54,690 bases of DNA from a bacterium (GTDB lineage: Bacteria; Bacillota; Clostridia; Lachnospirales; Lachnospiraceae). This document shows, in pieces, positions 31,129 through 39,101 of this stretch; within the stretch, counting starts at the first letter, position 1; each line of letters begins with the position of its first letter. Both the position numbers and the translations under genes were made by a program. The notes under the pieces are model-generated. The model saw only the letters and a list, made by a program, of their open reading frames with translations, ran no database searches and had not been told where the DNA came from. The stretch spans positions 1-54,690 of the forward strand of contig SFRL01000020.1 in NCBI GenBank assembly GCA_004562765.1. The letters run 5' to 3'.

Positions 31129-32460
31129 ATGTTGGGAATGGCAGGAATGTCACCGGTCCGGCTGCTGACGCTCGGCGAGGGGCTTACGATCACCTTCGCT
31201 GCGGATGAGCTCAGTCTGTTTTTCATGTGTATCACGACGCTTATCTGGGTACTGGTCGGGATTTATGCAATTGCATATATGAAGCATGAGGGAGGAGCAG
31301 GGCGCTTTTTCTTTGTTTATCTGTTGCTCTATGTGGTACTGATCGCGCTGGACTGCTCGGCAAATCTGGTGACAATGTATGCATGTTATGAGCTGATGAC
31401 GCTGGTATCCATGCTGCTGGTTGTACACAACCGCTCGCGGGAGGCGATCATGGCGACATTAAAATATCTGTTTTATTCGCTGTGCGGCGCGTATCTGGGT
31501 CTGTTCGGCATCTTTTATCTGAACCGTTACTGTGTGGATCTGGATTTTGGCAGTGCAGGCAGACTGGACATGAGCGCGCTGGCAGGGCATGAGCAGACGC
31601 TGTTGATCGTTGTGTTCCTCATGCTGATCGGTTTTGGCACAAAGGCAGGCATGTTTCCGCTGCACGGATGGCTGCCCGCCGCGCATCCGGTGGCACCGTC
31701 TCCGGCATCTGCGGCGCTGTCTGCGATCATTGTAAAAGCAGGTGTGCTGGCGACGATCCGTGTGGTCTACAATATTGTCGGCGCGGATTTTCTGCGGGGG
31801 ACATGGGTGCAGACCGCATGGATGAGCCTGACACTTTTGACGGTATTCATGGGATCTATGATGGCATTCCGTGAGCCGGTGGTAAAAAAGCGGTTTGCCT
31901 ACTCGACGGTGAGTCAGGTGTCCTATATTTTATTCGGTTTGTCACTGCTTCAGGAACAGGCGTTTACAGGATCATTGCTGCACGTGTGCTTTCATGCCGT
32001 CATCAAGTGCGGACTGTTCCTCTGTGCAGGTGTGTTTCTGGTGGTTTGCAATCGCAAACGGGTGGATGAACTCGCCGGGATCGGCCGGAAGATGCCGGTC
32101 ATGCTCTGGTGTTACACCTGTTTTGCACTGGCGCTTGTGGGTATTCCGCCCACCAGCGGCTTTGTGAGCAAATGGCAGCTTGCAGTCGGCGCGCTGGATG
32201 CGAATGTGGGATTTTTCAGCTGGCTCGGCCCGGTCATTTTGCTGATCAGCGCACTGCTGACGGCCGGGTATCTGCTGCCGATCACCATGCGGGGCTTTTT
32301 CCCCGGCGCGGATGATCGGTGCGCGGATCTTGAGAAAAAGGAACCGCCGCTCCTTATGCTTGTACCGCTCATGGTGCTGGCAGCGCTGGCGGTATTGCTC
32401 GGGGTATTTCCAAACGGATTACTTTCGGTATGTCAGAAGCTGGCATGCCTGTGGTTATAG
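31129..32460 (+). CDS. proton-conducting antiporter subunit 2 (NuoL/M-like)
   Basis: This 443-residue membrane protein has the antiporter core: TMYACYELMTLVSMLLV (helix 5 Glu), GFGTKAGMFPLHGWLPAAHPVAPSPASA (helix 7 Lys and the loop typical of complex I chain 4/5), and FAYSTVSQVSYILFG. It is shorter than NuoL and has no C-terminal lateral helix. A GGAGGGAAATAG site precedes the ATG. Confidence 0.85.
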   Translation: MLGMAGMSPVRLLTLGEGLTITFAADELSLFFMCITTLIWVLVGIYAIAYMKHEGGAGRFFFVYLLLYVVLIALDCSANLVTMYACYELMTLVSMLLVVHNRSREAIMATLKYLFYSLCGAYLGLFGIFYLNRYCVDLDFGSAGRLDMSALAGHEQTLLIVVFLMLIGFGTKAGMFPLHGWLPAAHPVAPSPASAALSAIIVKAGVLATIRVVYNIVGADFLRGTWVQTAWMSLTLLTVFMGSMMAFREPVVKKRFAYSTVSQVSYILFGLSLLQEQAFTGSLLHVCFHAVIKCGLFLCAGVFLVVCNRKRVDELAGIGRKMPVMLWCYTCFALALVGIPPTSGFVSKWQLAVGALDANVGFFSWLGPVILLISALLTAGYLLPITMRGFFPGADDRCADLEKKEPPLLMLVPLMVLAALAVLLGVFPNGLLSVCQKLACLWL

Positions 32461-32474
32461 AAAGGAGATAGGCT

Positions 32475-33947
32475 ATGAATGGAGCGTTGTTTGTGGCAGC
32501 GATATTTCTGCCGATGGTTTTTGCTTTGCCGATCTCCCTGGTGAAATGGAAAAAGGAAACATACCGGATGATCTACACGGAGCTGGTCGTGCTCGTCACT
32601 TCCGGTATGGTGTTTTATGCACTTGGTCACTCGGATGGACAGATGCATACGCTGTTCCGGTTTGCAAATAATCTGGAGGTGAGCTTCCGGATCGATGGGC
32701 TGGCCAGCGTGTTTGCGGCACTTGTTTCGTTTCTGTGGCCTCTGGCGACACTTTATGCATTTGAATACATGAAGGAGCTGGACAACCGGGAAAACTTTTT
32801 TATGTTTTATGTCATGACCTATGGTGTGACGCTCGGAATCGCTTTTTCAGGAAATATTCTGACGATGTACTGTTTTTATGAGATGCTGACGATCGTTACG
32901 CTGCCGCTCATCATGCACACGCTTTCACGGGAGGCGATTCTGGCGAGCCGTACCTACCTGTTGTATTCGCTGGGCGGAGCAGCATTTGCATTTATCGGTA
33001 TGGTGTTCATTCTGTATTACGGGGTGACGGGAGATTTTACGCCGGGCGGTGTGTTCCTGACACCGGGGATCGGGAGCAAGCAGACGATGCTTTTGATCGT
33101 TTATGTGCTGACCTTTTTCGGCTTTTCCGTCAAGGCGGCGATGTGGCCCTTCGGCGGCTGGCTGCCCAAGGCAGGCGTGGCACCGACACCGGTGACGGCT
33201 CTGCTTCATGCGGTGGCAGTCGTAAAGGCAGGCGCGTTCGCATTGATGCGTGTCACTTATTACAGTTTTGGTGCGGATTTTCTGCGGGGGACATGGGCGC
33301 AGACGACGGTCATGGTGTTTGTTATCATCACGATCGTGTACGGCTGCAGCCGGGCTCTCAAGGAGACGCATTTGAAACGAAGACTTGCGTATTCCACCAT
33401 GAGCAATCTGTCGTATATTTTATTCGGTGTGGTGCTCATGAGTCCGCTGGGGCTGGTGGGTGCGCTGTGTCATATGATCTTTCATGCGTTTATGAAGATC
33501 TGCTCGTTTTTCTGTGTAGGAGCGGTCATGCACCAGACGCACAAAAACTATGTACACGAGATCAATGGTATGGGAAAGAAAATGCCGGTTGTGTTTACGA
33601 TCTTTACCATCTCCGGTCTGGCACTTATGGGTGTGCCGGGACTGCCTGGCTTTATCAGTAAATGGAATCTTGCAAAGGCGGCGCTGGACAGCATACATCC
33701 GCTGGCGCTTGTGGGGGTGTTTGCACTGCTTGTCTCTGCGTTACTGACGGCGATCTATATGATGAGCATTTCCTTCCGGGCATTCGTTCCCGGCAGGGAT
33801 TTTGATTACAGCACGATCAGTGATGTGAAGGATCCCGGCTGGATGATGCTTGTACCGCTCATGATCTTTGTGATCGTGATGGTGATCTTCGGTCTGCACA
33901 GCGGACCGCTGGTAGATATTTTTACAGAAATTGCATCTGAGATATAA
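32475..33947 (+). CDS. proton-conducting antiporter subunit 3 (NuoL/M-like)
   Basis: This 490-residue protein resembles the previous subunit: TMYCFYEMLTIVTLPLI (helix 5), GFSVKAAMWPFGGWLPKAGVAPTPVTALLHAVAVVKAG (helix 7 Lys; close to NuoL), LAYSTMSNLSYILFG. The HAVAVVKAGAF stretch makes this the most NuoL-like of the four. RBS AAAGGAG. Confidence 0.85.
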   Translation: MNGALFVAAIFLPMVFALPISLVKWKKETYRMIYTELVVLVTSGMVFYALGHSDGQMHTLFRFANNLEVSFRIDGLASVFAALVSFLWPLATLYAFEYMKELDNRENFFMFYVMTYGVTLGIAFSGNILTMYCFYEMLTIVTLPLIMHTLSREAILASRTYLLYSLGGAAFAFIGMVFILYYGVTGDFTPGGVFLTPGIGSKQTMLLIVYVLTFFGFSVKAAMWPFGGWLPKAGVAPTPVTALLHAVAVVKAGAFALMRVTYYSFGADFLRGTWAQTTVMVFVIITIVYGCSRALKETHLKRRLAYSTMSNLSYILFGVVLMSPLGLVGALCHMIFHAFMKICSFFCVGAVMHQTHKNYVHEINGMGKKMPVVFTIFTISGLALMGVPGLPGFISKWNLAKAALDSIHPLALVGVFALLVSALLTAIYMMSISFRAFVPGRDFDYSTISDVKDPGWMMLVPLMIFVIVMVIFGLHSGPLVDIFTEIASEI

Positions 33948-33958
33948 GGGGGAAAAAA

Positions 33959-35851
33959 ATGAGATTTTATCTTCCGGGAATATGCGGATATGGACTGAGC
34001 TTTCAGCTTGACGGTTTTCGCGTGGTATTTGTGACGCTGGCTGTGCTGGCATGGACGATGGCGCTGGTCGCATCCATTGAATATATGAAGCATGACAGGC
34101 ATCCTGGGCGCTACTACTTTTTTACTTTTGTGACGCTGTTTGCAACACTTGGCGTTTTTCTGTCGGCAGACTTTTTTACGGCACTGATCTTTTTTGAGAT
34201 CATGTCTTTTACTTCATATACATGGGTGGCACAGACGGAAAAAGAGGCAGCACTGCGTGCGGCGGACACCTATCTGGCGGTTGCCGTGATCGGCGGACTG
34301 GCGATACTGATGGGGTTGTTTTTACTCTATCACATGTACGGAACACTTGATTTCGAGGAACTCGGACGGCTCACTCAGAGCACGAAGCCGACAGCCATGC
34401 GATATGCTGCAGGTGTGTGTATACTGATCGGTTTTGGCGCAAAGGCAGGTGTATTTCCCCTGCATATCTGGCTGCCGAAAGCACATCCGGTGGCTCCTGC
34501 TCCGGCATCTGCGCTGTTGTCCGGTATGCTGACAAAGTGCGGTATTTTTGGTGCGATCATTTTGGCGGCACGTCTGTTTGCAGGAGATCAGGCATGGGGC
34601 ACTCTGATCCTGGTGCTGGGTGCATGCACGATGTTTCTGGGAGCACTGCTGGCGGTGTTTGCGATGGATCTCAAACGCACACTGGCATGTTCTTCCGTGT
34701 CACAGATCGGTTTTATCACGGTCGGTGTCGGCATGTGTGATCTGCTCTTTGGAGAGCATGCGCTGGCTGCCCACGGTACGATACTCCACATGATCAATCA
34801 TTCACTGATCAAGCTGGTGCTGTTTCTGGCTGCGGGTGAGGTCTACATGAATACCCATGAACTGGATCTGAATAAGATCCGTGGATTCGGACGCAAAAAG
34901 CCGTATCTGGCAGGATGCTTTCTGGCGGGAGCACTGGCGATCGGAGGAATCCCGCTGTTCAGTGGTTATATCAGTAAAACCCTGCTGCATGAGAGTATTC
35001 TGGAGTATGGTGGCGGTGGATGGATAAAGTTTCTGGAGATCGTGTTTATCTTTAGCGGTGGTCTGACAATTGCCTATATGACAAAGCTGTTCGTAACCGT
35101 TTTTATAGAAAAAAATACGGATGCTGCGCTGCAGGAGCGTTATGACGCAAACCGGAAATACATGAAGCCCTTTACCGCGGCAGCTATCGGGATTCCGGCA
35201 GCAGGCTTACTGCTGTGGGGTTGGATGCCCCGCCGGCTGATGGATATGGTTGCTGATTTCGGAAGCGGTTTCTTTGCATTGGCGGAAAACGGTGAAGCTG
35301 TGCACTATTTCAACGGAGAAAATCTGTTGGGCGCAGTGTATTCCATCGTGATCGGAGCGCTTGTGTATCTGTTCTTTATCCGCGGCGTGCTCATGAAGAA
35401 AAATGATGCCGGAGCAAAGGTATTGGTCAACCGCTGGCCGGACTGGCTGGATCTGGAGAATACGGTATACCGTCCGTTGCTACTTCGGTTTCTGCCGTGT
35501 ATGTTCGGTTTTCTTTGCCGCATATTGGACAGTCTGATCGATATGGCGGTGGTATTGCTGAGAAAGACGATCTATCGGGATACACCTTTACCGCGTTACT
35601 ATTCAGAGGGAAATGCCTTTACGCGGGCGCTGGGAAAGGTGCTCAATCTATGGCGGGATCTGGCGAATCGTACATGGCGGCGGTCGCATCCGGTTGAGAA
35701 AGATTACGTGCATCTGCTGGCAGTCAAGAGTGACGAGATCGCCCAGAGTAATGTGATCATCACCAGAAGTATTTCCTTTGGATTGTTTCTGTTCGGCGTG
35801 GGCTTTTGTCTGATGCTGTTCTATGTCATCGCGGGAGATCTGCATTTCTGA
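33959..35851 (+). CDS. proton-conducting antiporter subunit 4, long form
   Basis: This 630-residue protein has the antiporter core in its first 400 residues (IFFEIMSFTSYTWVAQ, GFGAKAGVFPLHIWLPKAHPVAPAPASA, LACSSVSQIGFITVG). About 200 further residues contain two or three helices (AVYSIVIGALVYLFFIRG and the last SFGLFLFGVGFCLMLFYVI) and a hydrophilic stretch with an ENTVYRPLL segment also seen in Mbh/Fpo-like long chains. It probably anchors the module laterally, as NuoL's long helix does in complex I; this is inference. Confidence 0.8.
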   Translation: MRFYLPGICGYGLSFQLDGFRVVFVTLAVLAWTMALVASIEYMKHDRHPGRYYFFTFVTLFATLGVFLSADFFTALIFFEIMSFTSYTWVAQTEKEAALRAADTYLAVAVIGGLAILMGLFLLYHMYGTLDFEELGRLTQSTKPTAMRYAAGVCILIGFGAKAGVFPLHIWLPKAHPVAPAPASALLSGMLTKCGIFGAIILAARLFAGDQAWGTLILVLGACTMFLGALLAVFAMDLKRTLACSSVSQIGFITVGVGMCDLLFGEHALAAHGTILHMINHSLIKLVLFLAAGEVYMNTHELDLNKIRGFGRKKPYLAGCFLAGALAIGGIPLFSGYISKTLLHESILEYGGGGWIKFLEIVFIFSGGLTIAYMTKLFVTVFIEKNTDAALQERYDANRKYMKPFTAAAIGIPAAGLLLWGWMPRRLMDMVADFGSGFFALAENGEAVHYFNGENLLGAVYSIVIGALVYLFFIRGVLMKKNDAGAKVLVNRWPDWLDLENTVYRPLLLRFLPCMFGFLCRILDSLIDMAVVLLRKTIYRDTPLPRYYSEGNAFTRALGKVLNLWRDLANRTWRRSHPVEKDYVHLLAVKSDEIAQSNVIITRSISFGLFLFGVGFCLMLFYVIAGDLHF

Positions 35852-35883
35852 GACGCATAATTCATAAAGGAAGGCTCGAAAAG

Positions 35884-36696
35884 ATGGATCATATATTATC
35901 GGAGAAATACGAGAAGCTGAGAGAGGCGCTCCGTCAATACGGCAGCGTGGCGGTGGCGTTTTCCGCCGGCGTGGATTCCACATTGTTGTTGGCAGTTGCG
36001 TCCGAAGTGCTGGGAGACAAGGCAGTGGCGGTGTCCGTATCAGCAGACTGGGTGCCGGGCAGGGAGAGCAGAGAGGCAGCGGAGTTTTGTGAAGCGTGCA
36101 GAATTCATCAGATCTGTCTGCATGTTTCCGCGGAAGAGATCGACGGGTTTGCTGAGAATCCGCCAGATCGCTGTTATCTGTGTAAGAAGGCACTGTTTTC
36201 GAGGATCATCAAAGCTGCAGCGGAACAGGATATTGCCTGTGTGGCGGAGGGATCGAATGTGGATGATCTGGGTGATTACCGCCCGGGACTTCAGGCAATC
36301 GCAGAGCTGGGCGTGAGAAGCCCGCTGCGTGAGGCAGGACTGACAAAAGAAGAGATCCGGGAACTGTCACGGGAACTGGGGTTGCCGACTGCTGACAAGC
36401 CCTCCTTTGCCTGTCTTGCTTCCCGGATCCCCTATGGGGAAACCATCACCACAGAAAAACTGTCCATGGCTGAGCGGGGAGAGCAGTTGCTTTTGGACAA
36501 AGGCTTCCGGCAGTTCCGGGTGCGCGTGCACGGGACGCTGGCGCGTATCGAGCTGCTTTCGGAGGAGATGGAGCGCCTGATGGAAGCGCCGCTGCGCAGT
36601 GAGATCTATGATGAGATGAAGCGCATCGGATTTTCCTATATAGCGCTGGATCTGAAAGGATATCGTACGGGAAGCATGAACGAGGTGTTAACATAA
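35884..36696 (+). CDS. larE: LarE, sulfur transferase for nickel-pincer cofactor
   Basis: This 270-residue PP-loop ATPase inserts sulfur into pyridinium-3,5-biscarboxylate mononucleotide during synthesis of the nickel-pincer nucleotide of lactate racemase. The PP-loop is FSAGVDSTLL (26-35). C177 lies in KPSFACLASR at the family's sulfur-donor position. Two further cysteines, C97 and C100 (RCYLCKK), give the three-Cys arrangement that in some LarE proteins binds an iron-sulfur cluster used catalytically instead of a sacrificial Cys. ATG 35884 has AAAGGAAGG upstream; the frame extends into the preceding gene. It closes the antiporter operon, while larB and larC are 5 kb away. Confidence 0.9.
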   Translation: MDHILSEKYEKLREALRQYGSVAVAFSAGVDSTLLLAVASEVLGDKAVAVSVSADWVPGRESREAAEFCEACRIHQICLHVSAEEIDGFAENPPDRCYLCKKALFSRIIKAAAEQDIACVAEGSNVDDLGDYRPGLQAIAELGVRSPLREAGLTKEEIRELSRELGLPTADKPSFACLASRIPYGETITTEKLSMAERGEQLLLDKGFRQFRVRVHGTLARIELLSEEMERLMEAPLRSEIYDEMKRIGFSYIALDLKGYRTGSMNEVLT

Positions 36697-36727
36697 CACT
36701 AAATATAGTGCAAGACAGACTTGCATA

Positions 36728-36794
36728 AATACCAGATATTGAAGGATTGCCTTGCAATTGTCAGACGATAATCCGGATATATCTGGTATTTTTT
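36728..36794 (+). terminator. terminator of the long antiporter/larE operon
   Basis: AATACCAGATAT (36728-36739) and ATATCTGGTATT (36779-36790) followed by TTTT. A 12-base-pair stem with a 39-base loop that itself can pair (GGATT/AATCC). Confidence 0.75.
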
Positions 36795-36840
36795 GTTAAA
36801 TAAAGTTGCATGGTTAGTTACATTGATGGATGTTTTGGCA

Positions 36841-36869
36841 TTGATTTCCAAATGAAGGTATGTTAATCT
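36841..36869 (+). promoter_or_regulatory. putative promoter of the chemotaxis receptor gene
   Basis: TTGATT (36841-36846), 17 bases, TAATCT (36864-36869). Modest match. Confidence 0.45.
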
Positions 36870-36935
36870 GAATACAAAGTGTTTATTATCTAAACATTAG
36901 AAAAGACCTATTATTTTATGAAGGGGGATTTTGCT

Positions 36936-38617
36936 GTGAAACAAAAGAAGAAGAAAACAATTTCGATGATGGCATCTCTGTTATTGACAGCCATCATTCC
37001 GACACTGCTCGCTTCTGTTGTAGTAGCGTTTATCGGATGCAAGTCGATGACGGATTCCTTGGAAAAGGATGTCTATCATGAGTTGCGTGTCGCAGCGGAG
37101 GGGTTAGCGAACTATTATGAGCAAGAGATCGGTAACGCGGAGGATCAGTCACCGGTTTATGATCATAACTATGTGGACAGTTTACTGGATGATGACATAC
37201 AGCTGACACTGTTCATGAAGGATGTGCGTTTTGTGACTTCCGTTACAGATGCAAATAATCCGAGCGGAAGAAATGAGGGCACCAATGCAGATCCGGATAT
37301 CTGGGCAAAGGTGTCTGCCGGCGAAGAATTTCAGCAAAAAGGTGTCGTGATCAACGGCGAAGAATATTATGTGATCTATTTACCGCTGGCGGACGCGAAC
37401 GGAAATGTGATCGGTATGTCTTTTGCCGGCAAGGAGCAGAAGCTGGTACATGATCAGGTTATTTCTGCGGTAGTGAAGCTCATTCTTTTTACCGCTATCA
37501 TCGTGGCTATCTGTTGCGTTTTTGTTGTCATTGTAGCGAGACGGATCAAAGAGCCGCTTGTGATCATCACGAAGAATCTGCAGCTTTTGTCAAACGGTGA
37601 GCTGCAGCCTTATAAAAATGCAACAAGTAGTGTGACAGAAATTGATTCCATTATCCAGTCCCGGAAGAAGATGTCTGCAACCCTTCAGGAGATCGTAAAG
37701 AAAGTGCAGAAGGCATCTCAGGATCTTCTCGTGGATGGAGATAACTTACAGTCAGCTGCTTCGAATACATCTGCAAATGCAGAGGATATCTCCAATGCAG
37801 TTGTTGAGATATCAAAGAGTGCCGTGTCTATGGCTTCCGACATTGAGAATGCAACGGAAAAAGTCGCAGATATGGGTGGAAAGATTGAAAATATTGTTGG
37901 TGGCATCAATGACCTTGACAGTGTGGCAAATAACATGGACATGGCAGGTCAGAAGGCGATGGACATCATCAATGCATTGGATGAGTCAAATGCCAAGACT
38001 GTTGAGGCGATCAGAGTCGTAGCCCAGAATGTAGAGGCAACAGACCATTCCGTAGCTGAGATATCAAGTGCGGTAAATTTATTACCGCGATTGCAGATCA
38101 GACAAATCTGTTATCCTTAAATGCATCCATCGAGGCAGCGAGAGCCGGCGATGCAGGAAGAGGCTTTGCGGTTGTAGCTAATGAGATATCTACACTTGCA
38201 GATCAGTCAAGTGAATCCGCGAAGAAGATCGAGGAGATCCTTCAGACATTGGTAGCCGATTCTAAACGCTCGATCGAGAAGATGGAAGAAGTGAACAAGC
38301 ATCTGCAGGAACAGCAAAATAACCTGAAGAGTACGCAGAGTGAGTTCGCAAATGTGAGCAGCGGTATCGTAAATACCAGAAGCCAGAGCGGTCTGGTGGA
38401 TGGACAGGCGAAGGAGTGCGACGTATCCCGAGTAGGTGTTGTTGATATCATTTCCAGAATCAGTTCTATTTCCGAGCAAAACGCAGTCAGCACACAGGAA
38501 ACAACTGCTTCTATTCAGGAGCTTACAGCAACGATCAATCTTGTGAACCAGCAGGCTGTAGAGGTTAAAGATCAGGCGCAGATCCTTGAGGAGGCTATGC
38601 AGTTCTTTAAATTATAA
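36936..38617 (+). pseudogene. methyl-accepting chemotaxis protein, frameshifted
   Basis: The first part, 36936-38120, encodes a signal-anchor helix, a periplasmic sCache-like sensor (about residues 35-180, DDDIQLTLFMKDVRFVTSV), a second helix (LILFTAIIVAICCVFVVIV), HAMP and half of the coiled coil. Near 38080 the frame changes: after EISSAV the sequence should continue ITAIADQTNLLSLNAS, but that is in another frame, in which translation runs on to 38617. The tip motif LNASIEAARAGDAGRGFAVVANEI is intact there. One base appears missing around TAAATTTATTACC (38081-38093). GTG 36936 has AAGGGGG 8 bases upstream. Either a recent inactivation or a sequencing error. Confidence 0.85.
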
Positions 38618-38642
38618 GACGGTTGGGAAAACGTGAAAAGTC

Positions 38643-38681
38643 AAAAAGCGTTCGTTGGCGGAAAGCCGATGAACGCTTTTT
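38643..38681 (+). terminator. terminator after the chemotaxis receptor
   Basis: AAAAAGCGTTC (38643-38653) pairs with GAACGCTTTTT (38671-38681), with inner TTGGC/GCCGA pairs. Confidence 0.88.
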
Positions 38682-38687
38682 CTTTTG

Positions 38688-38744
38688 TTGACAAATACCC
38701 CGAGGGGGTATATAATGGCGGTTGAAAATACCCATTAGGGGTAT
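38688..38744 (+). promoter_or_regulatory. copper operon promoter with two CsoR-type operators
   Basis: TTGACA (38688-38693), 17 bases, TATAAT (38711-38716). The spacer is an inverted repeat ATACCCC-gag-GGGGTAT (38695-38711), and a second ATACCC/GGGTAT repeat follows at 38728-38744. G/C-tract palindromes of this form are CsoR binding sites, so copper-dependent derepression by the first gene product is expected. Confidence 0.85.
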
Positions 38745-38763
38745 TATGATAAGGAGAATTATT

Positions 38764-39087
38764 ATGGAAGAAAAAACGAATACATGTACGTGTGACTGCA
38801 CATGCTGTGAACGGAAAAAAACACGGGATGAGAAAGAATATAAGGATCTTTGCAACCGCCTGAGCCGGATCGAGGGACAGGTACGCGGCATCCGGGGGAT
38901 GGTTGAAAATGATGCCTACTGCGTGGATATCCTGACGCAGGTGGCGGCGGTGACGGCGGCGCTGAACAGCTTTAACAAGGTGCTGCTGGCGAATCATATC
39001 CGTACCTGCGTGGCAGAGGATATCCGAAGCGGAAACGATGAGGTGGTGGATGAATTGGTCGCCACATTGCAGAAGCTGATGAAGTAA
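38764..39087 (+). CDS. csoR: CsoR-type copper-sensing repressor
   Basis: This is a 107-residue all-helical repressor of the CsoR/RcnR family. Copper ligands are recognisable as Cys in DAYCVDIL and His and Cys in NHIRTCV, and the DNA-contact helix is NRLSRIEGQVRGIRGMV. Cu(I) binding releases it from the operators upstream. An N-terminal extension TCTCDCTCCERK with five Cys in ten residues is unusual and may bind more metal. AAGGAG precedes ATG 38764. The copA gene follows after 14 bases. Confidence 0.92.
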   Translation: MEEKTNTCTCDCTCCERKKTRDEKEYKDLCNRLSRIEGQVRGIRGMVENDAYCVDILTQVAAVTAALNSFNKVLLANHIRTCVAEDIRSGNDEVVDELVATLQKLMK

Positions 39088-39101
39088 TGGAGGAATGACA
39101 G

